From NCBI RefSeq assembly GCF_030936135.1, contig NC_082613.1, forward strand, positions 4,278,001 through 4,342,000: DNA of 64,000 nucleotides. Reading direction: 5' to 3'. Source of the DNA: Gavia stellata (Eukaryota; Chordata; Aves; Gaviiformes; Gaviidae). Below, piece after piece: positions 37,401 to 52,400 of this stretch. The translations under genes and the position numbers were made by a program. Under the pieces are notes generated by a model, which was not told the origin of the DNA, searched no databases, and worked only from the letters and a program-made list of their open reading frames with translations. The number at the start of each line of letters is the position of its first letter. Positions within the stretch are counted from its first letter, which is position 1.

Positions 37401-40400
37401 ACAGTTTTGGGCACTGATAAAGCACAAATTAGTAGGTATCACAAACTCTCTTCAAATGGAATGTTTTTGTGTATGGAAACTCTTACTATTGTTTGTCTTA
37501 TCTGTTTTGGGAAATGATACGTAAATAGAATGATAAAAAAAGTGTGAAGTAGTTCAGGAACGCGGTTGAAAATACTGGTATTAGCTTAAGTGGGTTTTAG
37601 CAAAGAGAAGAGATTGGCTTGTGGAAAGCTTGCTTTCTAGCTTTCTGTTCTCATAAAAACTATCTGATCAAATACTAAGAGTCTGCTTGGTAGCAACTAG
37701 ACATGGAAGTCCCTTAAGAACACAACATGTTAAACATTTTTTTGTTACTACATGCAGTTTTTGTCAGAAGTACTTGAAATCAGCATTTTTACCTGAAAAT
37801 AACTACTCTTGTCAGAATTGTTCTCTGTGTTGAAACTATGAAAGTTTATAACTCCATTTATCTGTCTGAATCTGTTGCTTGAATTTGATGCCGTTGCTTG
37901 ATGTTAAAAAGAAGGCTTTTGCCAGTTGGAAGACAGTGTTAGCAAGTTTAACTTTTTTATGTTAGGCATATTATCTCTTGTGAAAGAAGATTTGAAGAGG
38001 TAGCGGAATGAAAAAAATAATTTTGAAAATTGTTTCTCACAACTGAAGACAAAGACAGCAAGGAATTTTTAGTCGTACTTAGTAGACGATTATTTCAGTT
38101 GTATTATGAATTGTAAAGCTGTATGTGAAGGAAGGCCAAACTCTAGAGAGAGTATGTGGCGCTCACAAGTTACAAAGAGCTTTTCTGTGCACGGCCACAG
38201 GGATGTTCCTGTGTGCAAATAGTTGTGTGATCTGTGAATGTCGCCAAAGTTTCCCTGGTGCACTTCTGGGACTGAGGCCTCAGTATGTCTCTATCCCTTT
38301 GACAAGTTGCACGTACTTGTTTTACAGAGACAGTGGCTGTGGGGATATTCAGGCTTTGTGTTGTATAAGTTGTTACTGCGTTAACTTGAATTTGTTTTTA
38401 AACTAATTAAGGTCTTGCCTAAATGCAAGAAGTTGTAGTGTATTTATACTGATAGAGGTTTCTTGAAAGTTGTAAAACCTTTCTTGTCTGGATAGTTTTT
38501 GCTGGATCAGCCTTCTTGCATACTGCTTCTGCATAAGAGAAGGAAAATAACTTCTACAATAAGCATCTTTTACAATGATACAGTTGTGTCCACACTGGAA
38601 ATTGTACTACTAAATTATTGTGGCAAAATTGTTCCATTTCCAGCTCAAACGTTGAGAGAAGCCTAAAAATTGTACACAGACCAGGCTGTAATTAAACAGG
38701 TGTAAAGACTGTGTGATCACTCATATTTCAAATTAGACGAGGCTTTTTTTTCATTGAGACCATGGACACATGAATAGAGCAAGTAATTTTTTTTTTTTTT
38801 TAACCTTTTAGGACAGTTTTACTTCAGCTTAATCTGGAAATTTTTACCCTGGTTCTATTCTGTGGTAATTTTCTTCCAGAAATGCTCGTCGTCTTCTGGA
38901 GGTGCGGGTGTCTCAAGGAACTGAAAGACAAGTTTTTACCACAAAGCCTTCTGTGTTGGAGTAATTTTCTTTGGGTGTCTTTAGCGTAATATTTAATGTA
39001 AGCTGAAATAATTGTCCTCGAGGCCTTATTTATGCCTTTAACTAAGAGTTTTTTAAATATAGAGTATTTTTTGTGAGAACAAAACCTTGATTATCATCAC
39101 TATATAATGCTATAGATTATCAATAATCAAGAGAGGTGATAATCGTAAGGAATTGATACAGCTGCGTCCTGTTTCTGCAGTGAGATCTGTATAGGCAGAG
39201 TTCAGCACCTCAGTAGAGCTGTCTTAAGGCATTGTACAAATGTAGATAATCTTTGGCTCTGTAACTGTTGTCAGGCTAGAAATAACATTTTAAAAAGATG
39301 AGTTTCTGTACTTGTATTACCAGTGATCAGAAATTTACACTGTGAACATAAAAGGCTGATTCTCAGCAAAGTGCATAAATAGGTTATAAATCCTTTTACT
39401 TGGGACAGTCCTTTCACTGTGTATTTGTGCAGGATTTAGTGCAGGGTTCGACTCAGTTGCCAAGCTCTTTTTGTGGGATTTGGAAAAGTATATTGATAAA
39501 AACTGTGTAACTTCTTGTCAATGTAGAACTCTGTTTATAAATTAGAACTGTAAATTATGAACACCATGCATCTTTTAATTTTGATGTTTTTTTCTTAAAA
39601 TACATTACTAAAATATTTTTTCAGTAACACATTGTAATCAGTACCTAGACAACTAGTAACATAAAACTTCTATGTAATATTTTTCTACATGGCTAGCATG
39701 ACTGTTCAAAGGTTCGTATTGAATCAAGTAAGTCTCCCTCTCTAGTAAAAATGGTCTAACTTATCATTATAATGATTAATATATGCTTCTGAGAGCCGTT
39801 GAACTGTTAAAAGGCATCACAGTGCTGTTGTACAGAATAAAGCACATGCTGGATAGACTCTGTACCGACAACCAGTATAGATTCAGTTGAAAAATGTGTG
39901 CTCTAGGTATCACAGAGTATAAACAAAACCTAAGCAATGAGGTGTGGTGCCATGCTCTAGTCTTTCTTAAATGGTTTGAGGGGGCAGCAAGGCTGTAGTA
40001 AGCCGTCTTCACACCTTCCTTCAGTGTATTAATCAAATATTTCTGTAAGGGAGGGTTAGATTTAATGCCTCTCAGAATGTAGTACCATCAGGTGCATTCA
40101 GCATAAGCGGTGGTGTGGTGAGTGGGGGCAGTTGTACTCACATGAGTCAGAAGTACCAACTCCAAGGAGTAGCACTGAGGAGTTGCAGCACCTGTGGCAA
40201 GAGTCAACGAAGGTGACCAGAAGAATGTTTGCTGAGGGATCAGTGGAAGAGGTCGGAAGAAGAGATCTGGAGTAGGAAGGCTGAGTGGCTAAACTGTGCA
40301 GAAGTTTATAGAAAAGCATGAGGAGCTGTTAGTTTTTAATAAACATATGTGCAGTCATGTTTGCAGTAGTATTAAGGGTGGACAGGAAGAAGAGGCAAGT

Positions 40401-43400
40401 GTTCATGCCATGAACTTCAACCTCTTATTTCCTTTCATTCTTCCTTCTTTCCAATGGTTTTCTTTTCTTCCCTCTCCTCCATGGGGGAGGGAGAGAGAAG
40501 GCACTAATTATTTATGTGTTAGTCATACGCAGTCATTAAGCTTAGTCATTACTCAGGACTGTGCATTTGATGGTTAGTAAAAATCAAAAAGAGACTTGAT
40601 TTTGTTTAAAAGCTTTCTGAATTCAAGCTTACAGGTGTGACAATACTTTTATTTCTGTGTTCAGACTAACTGAAAAAGCAGTGCTATTTAATAAATGTTG
40701 CTATCAACCAAATGACATGTAATATTGTGTCCATGTTGATAGTTTGTGTTTGAACTCACAGGCATAGTTTTTGGCATATTGTCAAAGCAGAATAACTTCT
40801 GTATCGGCAGTGAGAGAGTCATAAAATCGCAGGCTGTTTCTGCAGAGAAGGATTTGAAGGGAACGTTTCCACTGAGGCTGCCCTGGGTGGCTGTCAGTCG
40901 GTGGAATGTCTAATGTTGGGTCTCCACAGCTCTGGGTGAAAAGCTGGTATCAGCAAAGGGTTTTGTCACTGCTAAAATTACAAAGGGTATACACCTTGAG
41001 TAGGGCATTCACAGTGGGGACAAATTAAATAACTGTGGTTTTTCTGGGTTTTTATGTAGGTGTTTTAGGATGTTGCTTTTTGAAGGAAGATAACATGGAT
41101 TTAATGCATTACTCCTCATTAAGTATTTGTGTGCAGACTGTGGTAAATGCAAAGTAGCTTGCCCATTCCTATTTCATCAGGTGCTTGAACAGCACTAATG
41201 TTGATATACCTTGGTGTAGACAAACTGTTTGCCAGAAATGACCACTAGCTGAGTTTCAAAATCTCCTATTTAGAATAACAGATCAAAAGAATTAGTGACA
41301 CTTTTATTTTGTGTCTTCCTTTTTCAAAAACAAATCCAATTTTGGTGTAACTGCATTGTTGTTTGATGTTAAGTATATTGAAATTAATGGCAGAGCTAAA
41401 TCTGAATCACTTTGAGATCAATAATTAAAGTAATTGGTTTAGCTCTTGATAGTGTTTTTCTTAGTTCTTTCTGCATCAGACTAAAGACAGATTTGTGTGA
41501 TGATTGGGTTGCAGTTTGACAGAGCACTCTGGTGTTTTGGCTTTGTATGCTTGACTAGAAAGGAATGTTAACACACTTTCAAGGAATATAGCTTTCCAGA
41601 AAAGTCAAAATAGTTTCAAATCACTTTGTTGTTGAAGCATTTGTCAATTGTTGCTATATAATATGACATATTTCCCAGAACACTTCTCACACACCTTTTC
41701 AACTGAGCAGGTAAGATTTTTTCCATATGGGATCACTGTTAAATACAATGGCTTTTTGGCACTCCAGCATGACAGTATTCCTTTAACTATATTCTTAGAA
41801 GACTTGTGAATCAATACTTTACAAATGATTCACTTCTTCACTTTTTAGACAGTACAGTTAAGTTCTGTAGTTTGAAACTGAATTCTTGCATAGTAAGAGT
41901 AAGTGAAAGTATGTATTATGAAGTTGAGTTTTGTCTTTTGACGAGTAAGAAAAAACAAAAACAGTTTTTCATAATGTGAACTTGTGTACTGAGTCTGTAC
42001 AAAATACATGTTCTGTGCACTGCAGTCAGGATTCTTGATCATTTTTGAGAATGCATGTTTCATCTATAATCGTAAATCAGCTGTTCAAGAATTAGTATTT
42101 CACAGACCATAACCATTAGTTATGATCTGTGATCTGTGTGTGTAGATTGGGCATGTGGGGAGAGCGATGATAGGCAAATAAAGTGGAGTGCTGTAGTAAA
42201 CCAATGCTGTACCAAAACTTTTAGACATTGTATCTGGGTAAAATTTCACTTTATTTCAGAGTGGCACAAGTTGAAAAGTAAAAGAAGTGATGTGCTTTTG
42301 TAGCTCTGTAGTAAGTTCTTGTCCAAAACCCTGTGCCATGCCAATCTTCACTATGGTGTACAGTTCAGTGTCTGTCAGGAGAGACTCCAAGTGTTTTGTA
42401 TTAGGGGTGCTCTGAAGCAACACCTGACAGTCATATTTTTCATGCCATGTCGTAGCTCACCTTAAGCACAACAGGTGCTGAATGTTTAGCAGGCACTTTT
42501 AAGGTGTGTTTGGCATGGTATGCACTGTGTGCTCTCAATACAATTGTGTGCAAAACCTCAGCATTCATTGCTTTAGGGCACCCATTACTCTGAAACAAGA
42601 TGCGAGGGAATCTAGTACAGTATCTCAGGTTGCTCCAGTGTGCTGGACAGCTCTATCACCACCTGGCAGTTCTATGGCCTGTAGACCTGCAACTCGGCAG
42701 GGAATGTATCTACTACTAACTCGTGTTTGGACAGGCTGACCTCATCCGTGCCAGTGCAGTGCAAGTGCTTCTGGAGCAGGTGAAGTCACAGAGAGTGGTG
42801 GGTTCATTTTCAGCTAGCTGGTTTGCAGGAGCTGATACCTGCGCTATGTAGACTTTTCCTTAACCACTATGGTTATCCTTGGGGAGCTAAGACATCTTTA
42901 TAGAAGTCACAAACCAACCACATTTGTTCATGAAACACAAGAGCTTGGGTTGCTGACGGTGTCAAAGACTTTGGCAAGAAAGTTCGCCTAATAGTTTTTT
43001 CTGGATTTGTTGTGCAGCACAGATCACCAGAGGTTCTAAGCACCTAAACTAAGACAGAGCATCTCATGTGGTGGTGCACATCTCTCATCAGGTACAAAAT
43101 AATGTGTCTCTCAGTAACATGTAATCCACAGCTGTGTTGCCATTTAAAGTTCTGTGCTATTCATCTTGGTCTGTAATCACTGTTTCTCATGAGTTGGTAT
43201 ATAGATTGTCCTTCATGAGCTGCTACACGTCTGCTGGTTTATTACAGATGCTCTTCTTTGATGTATGTAAATAATTCTGAATCTGCTAAAAGTTGTCTTG
43301 TGTTAGGGAAGAGTCACTTAATTACCTAGATTTTCATGGAGTTGCCGTGGACTAGTAGACTTTGATAGGATCTTCCCTCTTTTCCTGGCCTTTCATTCCT

Positions 43401-46400
43401 ATAGAGTGAGAACTTTTCCAGGTGGGTCAGTTATCGTAAGAGGAGGAATGGTGGATTGTGGGGCAGCATTGATGTTGGTACCAGGTTATCACTGCCTTTT
43501 CTGCAATAAGTGATTCTATCATATATATCACTTCTGCTGAAAGTTCTTCCTGTAGTTTGTATAGGCAGCTATCGTTTTCTCTAGCTGTCTCTCCAGTATT
43601 CTTCTAGCTTTTTTGTATTGGGAAAATCTTAGAAACTTTGTTCTTATATAAAGGTTTTGTCATTCCAGGGTCTCTGTATAGCCTGATCCAATCATCTGCA
43701 GAGCATTGACTCATCTCCTTTGCTTTGTATGGGTTTTGTGGTGTGTATGATATCAACTTGCAGAACCTTACAGACACTTGCTTTCCTTTTTGTTGCAACA
43801 GAATCTCTTCTGACAATACAGAAGGGATACTATTATAAAGCTTTCTTCTGCTAATATGGTATGGCCCACTTATGATTACTGACAGATTTTTTTTGCCATG
43901 TCTAATGTTTGCCGCATCTTGCAACAAATGAGTATGTGCTTGAGAGCTTAAAGCATGAACTGCTTTGACATTAAGATAACCTCTTAGTGAACTTTCCTGG
44001 CAAATGTAGTTAGGATTTGAAGATTTGTCAGATGTCGGTGAATTTTATGATCAATAACCCTCTTTTCTAGAGATGTTTGTAAGGACTTTTGTTTCCTACA
44101 CCAGAAGTATCAATCCTCTAATTATTCTTTCAGGCTTGGACATTCTTTCTGAACATCAGCATGTGTATGTATTGAAGGTGATTCTTTGCTACCTAATAGT
44201 TCTCCCTGACCCTAGCTGTTTTTTCTCTGGAAATAAAGTTCAGTTACTTTTTTACTGTAAGAAGAGAATTTCCTCAGGAGACTGGAAAAGGGTATTCTCC
44301 GTGCAATTTCAAGAGCGTACATCCATTAATTCTTCTATCATTTCTCAGCTACTAAAAAAAAGAACTTACTAAAAATCTAGGTTCCTTAGTAATGGTTCTG
44401 AATTGATCTGGATTAGACCATGAGCTACATTGTGGGTAACGAGCAAAATCTGCAAGCTTGAGCCTACCTGTTCTGCTGTTCAGTATCTGCATCAGAAAGA
44501 GATGTTGTCACTTCTGATCTGATAGGATACTTTTTATTCCAGTGCATGATTTTACAGGTTTTATTAATTTAGAAAAAAACAAAACAAGCAAAAACCAAAA
44601 AACCCCAGAACACAACACTTTGTAAATGGAAATGCCATTAGCAAATGGAAATACAAATAGCAAGAGGCAAAGATGACACAATGTAGAATCACACAGCTAC
44701 ATCATATAATAATGAACTTTTCCATCCAAACACTCTTAAAAACAGGAGACATCAGGAAAGGTCTCCAAAACAATAACACAACAAGATGACCACTGTACTA
44801 GTGAGGAGCACAAGTCTTTTCAGCATAAGGAGCAATCCAACTCAATTTTGTTAATCCTTCATTTGGAGCTGTGATGAATTGTTTAATGCAAACTAAAATA
44901 TGAGCCTCTTTCAGGATTCTCTTAAGCCTCTAACTTCTGACAAAAATGGTAATGAAATTTAATTTTAATTATTTTCTTAATGAGAGACTTGGAAAGAATG
45001 CTTGAATGTTTGTATTTTTAATAGTGAATATGATTTTAGAGTACACGTGATCAGACTTTCTAGGAAAAATAAGGCAGACAGATATTTAAAATGGCGAAAT
45101 TTTATTGTTACCTTTTTCTAATTGAACATTTCCAGTCATCTTTATTAGCTGTTTGGTCTCAAATAGCAATTCACCCATTTGTGGAACAAAAATCTGGATG
45201 GTTAACTTGAAACAGAAAGATATTTTTCATCCTTACTTTAAATAAGTTGCTGAATTTAATTAGAGAAGTGAGATACCTCTGTACAATTCTAGCTGTCTTC
45301 TAGTACCTGGTAGTCATTTCTGATTTGGTTCATACAGCACTTGCACCCTTATGCATTGGAGTTTGAGGTTATGATACTTATCTGTATTTAAATATTTAAA
45401 ATACAGATTTTGGAACATAAGAGAAAGAAATGGGGTTTTTTTCTACACGTGTGGCTGTCAGCCCCTCCTTTTTTCCATTGCAACAAATGAATCAACTGAA
45501 AGAGGTTAATGTATGTATGGAGCAAGGGGGCTGTTATAGTCCTACATTGACTTTGTTTAGAAGCAGGAAAGAAATGGGACTTTCTTTTTAATTCTTAAAC
45601 AAGTTAGCTCCAATGAGCTTTCTGAACTTTACTGAAAATGCACTTAATGCCAGCTTGGGTATAGTTTTGGGTTAGTGAGTTTCTTTTTTAGCTAATTGGG
45701 TTGGAAGAGAGTCTGTAGTTGGGCTGGGGGGAGAGAAGGTAAGAGGGGAGCTCCGTCTCCCTTTTTAAAGAATTCTCAACAAGGCTGGAGAGGTGTTAAG
45801 GGTTCAGTCAAAAATTACTTGCCTGCACACTGTACTACTGGTGAATTTCTGCACGGAAATTTCAATATCAAAGTTCATCGTGATCTGAACTTTTACACCT
45901 TTACTGAAATCACCCATATACTAACAAGATATAATTTCAAGCAGGTAAAATGTCTTGTCATACCATGATTAAAGTTTATGCAAGACTAGCCTGATGTTTG
46001 TAATTGTCTTTATGTTTGTATATAGCCCATTAACTGTGCACAGCAATTTATCTATCAGTGGTAGACCCTACCTTAAAGACATGTTAGAAACTGTATAAAT
46101 GGAAAATAACTGCATATCAAATATGAGTGTGGTATAAAAGAACTATTTAAATAGGGACAGATATGAACGTAGCTTTGTATGAATTACTTTTTTATTATGA
46201 CTTCAATACTTGAGGGAAGGTTCAGACTTCCCATAGTTAGAAAACTAGCAGGATAGTGCTTAGAGTCAGGGTTTGAATTACAAATGATTGTTTTGTCTGT
46301 CTGCTGCCAAAAATTGAACTTTCTTGATATGTTTTCTAAAGCTCACATTAATATGCTTTTCAACTGTCTGTTTCAGCAGTTGTGCTATGTTAATGTGTAG

Positions 46401-49400
46401 GCATGTTCTAATTTTGCATGTAGCTCAGGGAGAATATTTCATTGTTCAGACATTGTATTTGCTCTTCAGGGGTAGTCAACCTTCATTTTGTGGTTATCTC
46501 CCTTCTTTTCTCTCTTTTCTCATTCACGTTTTGGGGAGCAAAACAATGAGTTGACACTACTGGTGTCCCGAGGGGTGGCTGTCCTGTTGCAGGACACTAA
46601 TGCGTAATGCAGACCCTTTCACGAGCCTGATGTGTGTATTGAGCTGGAGACTGGAACAGGTAGCACAGAGCTGGTGCTGTGTGCTAGCACAGCATGCCAG
46701 CGCCTGATGCTATCAAGGTTCTCATATGCAGGGGAGCTGCTTTGGGTTGGCACTTTCAAATTACTTTAGTCCCTTTTGCACCGAGAGAGAAGTTTAAAAA
46801 CACCCCCCTCTCCCCAAACCCAAAACTAGAGTTAGTATCTCTTATGTTGCTTCTGGAAGGAAAAAAATATGTAACTCTTTAAAGAATCTGGATAGTATGT
46901 TAGTCCTAGAATATCCTGGGGAACCCCCAAAATGGTGAATTTTAAGTATAAAGTTTCTTATGGGATGTCAGTATAATTCTGTGACATTTAAGGGCTTCTG
47001 AAAGCACAGGCATATATAGTTGCATTGGGCCTTTTCAGTTGCTAGAAACTAAATGGTAATCAACAAGCCTTAATATTTGATGTTGACTTGAAAATAGCTC
47101 CTCTAATCAGAATTCCACTGTACTGATGTTTTCAGTTATGATAATATTGAAGATTTCCACTGATTCAGTGTTTAGCTTTTTCAGCTGATTATTATGAGGG
47201 ATGACAAAAATGCGCAACATGAGTTCATTTCCCAAGATTTTATGTTTGCACATTGGAAGAGGATGCCAAGTGCTGTTTGTGCAGGAATGAGCTTGATGTG
47301 GTAGCAGGTCACTCTCTAGTCTTTAAAATACTGAATTTCTGGGTTTTTTTGTCAGTACCCCCCTCCCTGTAGCATGAGGCTGATGGTGAGAAAGTAGTGA
47401 TGGTTCTAGTGAGCAGCTGACAGGATCAAGCTCTGTATTCACTAGTGAGGTTTTTAAATTTCTTGTGAGCTGTGGTGGTGGTGTATGGCTTTGCTGTTTT
47501 AATGAAAATGCCTTCTCTGTACATAAGTTACGGGAGAAAAGTCCTTTCTTTTTGGAATGGCTTGGAAAATGGTTTTTTGGACTTGACAGCTAAACTAAGA
47601 GTATTTATTTCTATAGTCTGCAAGATTATAAATAAGCTTTCCCCCCCTCATCCTTTCCTACAGAAAATCAGTTTGAGAATATTTGTTTCTAGATATAACT
47701 CTTGTCCATAGCACATTGCGGTCCCACCTTAACACTTCTAAATAAGTTGCAATGGAAAGTCACCTTTTTGATGTAAACTAGTTTAACGTCACTGGGTGAC
47801 TCTGCTTCATTAAAAGAGAGTTAATGTAGAGAATGTAAGGAAAAAATTAGGTGCAAATCAACTAATATAATCTGGTTTTCTTTTGAACTAATTTTTGTAG
47901 AAATCAGTACATGGATTTTTGCAGTTTAACACTAATTTTCAAACAGTCCAAGAAAACTGTTTAAGGCGTTGTCTATAAACATTTCAGCACTTCATCTGAA
48001 TAGAAAAGCAAATTAAAGCTTGATTCTTTTGAAGTAGTCATGCTCTGAGATGGCATAGACCAGATCTCTAGATATTGTTGGGGAGTGTGTATAGGCTTCT
48101 TATTCACTGAACAAGACTTAAGAAAAACTTTCTGATTTCCATAGTGCCTCTTGATTTTCATGGTGAAGTTTCCCTCTGTAGTTTGTTGCTCAGAAAGGCT
48201 AACTAATTTTGAGTGCCCAGTTTGTTTCCTTAGGTGGCTTTTTCAGAGCTGATGAGGTCCTGAGGCTCTTACGGACTGACTGAGGCATGCTGAATGAATG
48301 AGCTCTTGAAAAACAGTTCATGTTGTCCAGATCCTGTTTGTGCCTTCAAGAAAGAGACACTATCATCTGAAAATCTGCCTGTTAAAATTTGGTTTCCTAT
48401 AGCTACCCAGTGGGGTTAAGTGCATTGATCTGAGTGACTGAGCAGGGAATGACTGCTTCATTTCCCTCTCTGTTTTATTTTTCTTTTGGGGTGTAACATG
48501 GCACAATGCAGTCTGTTGCAGATGCACATGAGAAAGATTATGGTTTTATAGCCACTTTCATTACTAAATTTGTTGTGGGAAATTAATTTAGAACTTAGAC
48601 AATTGTGTTCCTGTTGATGGTGAAGTCTATGTTTGATGATATATTTTTGTTCCCCCTCTTAAAGAAAAACTAACAGGAATCTTGCCTAATGGCAAGATTT
48701 TCTTTTATTTGCAGCGTTTCATAAAACAAATTTCTTAGTAAAGAGCAGGTAGGATTTTTACATGATTGCTAATTTTAACCTCTAGTCACATGGAATTTTT
48801 TGGTTGGGGCAAATAGGGCTTATTGTGTGACTCATTGTGTGTTCTGATGCACACCATACTGAGCATTTTGACAGAGAAAGAGTGTTTCTGTAATTAAGGT
48901 ATTCTATACAAAATGTGATAATGCAGCTGGGTATTTTGCTTTTATTCTAAACCACTTTTGTTAGCTGTGTAGTCCTTGAACAGTACATTAATTCCATATG
49001 TATCCAACTTGGATAAAAATCCTGAAAAAGTATGTTCTTTCATATTTGAAAAGGATGTATGTTTTCTTGACCAATTTCTTTTTTAACAGGCATGGTCCTT
49101 GTGCGTAGTGAGAATGGCCAGTTGCTGATGATCCCTCAACAAGCCTTGGCGCAGATGCAAGCACAGGCGCATGCCCAGTCTCAGCCTCAAAATACTATGA
49201 CTCCTCGTCCTGCTACACCTACCAGTGCTCCTCCAGTGCAGATATCGACAGTGCAGGTTAGTTCAGTAATTTGAGGTGTTAAAAACGGTAAGATTTTTTT
49301 CCTGTGAAGAATACACCAGAAAGTAAGCTATGATGATCGAACTGGTGCTATACAGGCTTTTCCACATGGTGTAAGCATTGCATTTTGTTCCTAATTCTGT

Positions 49401-52400
49401 AACAGTGTGGCTGTTACTCATCAAAAATATTTTTACCTAGCTGAATGGCATTAAGTTTAAAACTGTTTGATATAAAGGAGACCATTCAAGACTATATATG
49501 GTTAACGTATAGAACTCTTTTTCCCCAAAGAGTCATTATTCTTTATAAAACTAAAAGAAAAAAGTGGATATGGGTATATGTATACTGAGATCATCGCAGT
49601 TGCATTAAGTTAAGACTAAAAATCCTTCTCACAGTTTTATAGTGGTCCAGATGCATTCTTTCATATCTGTAATAACGGCAACTGTCCAGAGACAAAATAC
49701 TAGATAAGGTAGATTATATTTAGATATAGGAACTAATGTGTTTGTTTTTTTTCTCTTCGCCAGGCTCCAGGAACGCCTATTATTGCACGACAGGTGACAC
49801 CAACTACTATTATCAAGCAAGTGTCTCAGGCTCAAACAACAGTGCAACCCACAACAACGCTACAGCGTCCTCCTGTTGTGCAAGTGAGTTTGTAGAAAAG
49901 TAATGTATACATGAGATACATCAGTTGCTAAGATTAGCTGAAAACCTGCTTGAGACTGCCAGAAATACAGGAAATATAATTAAGTGCATGGAAGAAATAT
50001 CTTCTGGATTACACTTTCTAAAACATTTGCAGATCTTAATTTACTGTATATTTTGGATGTATATGTGTATTTTTTATGTGTATGTTGTTATTATTTCACA
50101 TTATACCTATACGCATATATATTTAAAAGTATCCTGTTATTAGATTGTATAATCACAGAACTGACTAAAATAAAATAACCTTTATGCTTTCTGCCTCAAG
50201 AAAGTGACACGAATTCCCTTTGGATTTGGAGCTGTGATGTTATTCCTGTGATGGATCTGTAGTCCTCTGAATTCTACAGCAAAATTTACGATTACGCAAA
50301 AGACTGCACTGGTAGCCTTCTCTTCCACAAGCTGCCTCTCTCTTACACAAGTCTCTGCTTTGGTCTATGTACTTAGGGAGATTCTGATAACTCAAGAATA
50401 AATAGTGGTGTCTTAGTATGTGGGCTGTCTCCTAATAGCCTGGCCTGTATTAATGATAGGCTTTCTTGTAGATTTTTTTTTTTTTTTTTGAGGGGTGGTG
50501 TGTGAGTTTAAAGCACAGTGCAAAAGTGTGAAATTCTCCACATGGCTTCCAGGCAACAGTGATACAATATGATTGCTGTCGCCTAATCTGTTTCATTGTG
50601 CTTTCTTCATCCTTTGAGTAGACAGGATTAGAGAGTTTTAATTTAAAACACGCAGGTTTTGCTATGCATCCAGTTAACCTTTTTCCCCTCAGAAAGCCTT
50701 TGCCTATGCCAGTGATCTTTCCAGATCTAAGAGTTAATTTACCTGAGTCTCCTTAATTTGCACTGCTGTTATACTGGACAAAAAAAAGTATCATTCCATC
50801 TGCATATTTTTTGCTGTAATGAGCATACCATGGACTTCATTTACCCTGATTTCAAAAAATGAGACAAATTAAATCCTTGTCTCCTTCTCTGTCTCCCAAA
50901 ATACCAGTGAAAGTTAGCTTTGGCAGCACTGGAGCCGCTTTTCTTGTGCATTTTTATAAAAAGAGTGAGTTTACAAATGATTTGTTAGAATTCTGAGAGC
51001 TAGCTTTAGCTTAGTAAGAATTACTCTCTCTGATTGGGTTTTCATTAGACTGTGTTGGAAGTCCATGAATGAACTGTGTATGTGAGAAGTTCTTGTTTAC
51101 AATGTTGATTCTGTAAAGGTGGTATTCCTACTTTGAATTACCAACTTGTCTACAAAACTAGAAAAATGTTTTGTCCCATTGTTCATCAAAAAGACTTGGA
51201 TAAGACCTGAGATTTTGTGTCCGTTGTGCTTTTTTAGAAATTCCTCCCTTTGAAACGGGCATTTAAGGGAACAGGCGAAAAAAGCTATTGCAGTCACAGA
51301 AATTTAGTACTCATTTTAGTTGTCGTTTGAAGCCACAACGTATGCGGGTATGTTTATGGTATTATTTTGCCATTTAATTCAATAACCAAAAATCGTACAA
51401 TTCTTCATCAACTTTTTTAGGAGTCCAATTTTGAATGTGTAGTGTCTTGTGCCATCTGGTGGCTCTTCCTTTCCACTGCAACGGATGGTGGATGAGTAAC
51501 TTCTTTTTATAGTAGCTGTGAAAGGTGTTCTACTGTCCTGTGGCTCAGTTTCTGTTTGGTGGTTCAGGAAACCAGGTTTTGGTATGTTCCAACTAAAATA
51601 ATCTTATGTTTGTATTCTCTGCAGCCTCAGATTGTTCTGGGTGGTACTGCACAAACAACTACGTTGGGGACAGCAACAGCTGTACAAACTGGAACTCCTC
51701 AGAGAACAGTGCAAGGAACAACGGCAACCTCCACTGCTGCCACAGTAAGATACAGAGTGCATTTAGAATCTTTTTTTATTCATTCACATATACATGTGTG
51801 CATATATGTATATACATATGTAAATACATATACATACACATAAACACAGATCAGAGTGGAGAGTAGTAAAGATGCAGGAGTTCTGTAAACTATTGGTCTT
51901 GAAAAGGTAAACTTTTAGTAGAACCGTATAATTTACAAAGTGTGAACACAGGTCACTTGAATTTTGACAGCTGTCAAAGTGTTAACTTTGATTTCTGTAT
52001 CGGTTTGTAAAGCATTCCTTTTTTTAAAACATACTAGCTGTGTTTTTATAAAAAAGTGACTTGTTCAGCACTGCAGAGTAGGATCAGTATGAGAAGGGAT
52101 AAAGAGTTGACACCGACTCATTCAAGATGCATGTTTCCAGGACTGCACAACAGGAAGAATCTGTGCACTATGCTGTGCGCTGGGAAGGAGGAGCTTTGCT
52201 ATTTGTTGTCCTGCTAAAACGCATCTTTTCCCATACACAATGTGCCATTCTTAAAATACTTGGTGTTTCCTAACTTCATTAAGAATCATAACTTACTAAA
52301 TTTCTATAACAAAAATGTACAATATATATGTATGAAGCAGAATAATAATTTCAGTCTGATTATGTCTTAAGTGGTGAGGGACAGGAATCCATAAATAATA

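Larger units (their letters stand above)
31447..49089 (+). other. TAF4: TAF4 intron 2 (17.6 kb)
   Basis: This is the largest intron in the window. I see no embedded gene. It carries a MIR-like relic at 36400-36600, a possible sauropsid repeat relic near 33560, a weak CR1-like 3' end near 40808-40870 and an A-rich stretch at 44567-44605. Open frames of up to about 110 codons look random. Confidence 0.65.
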
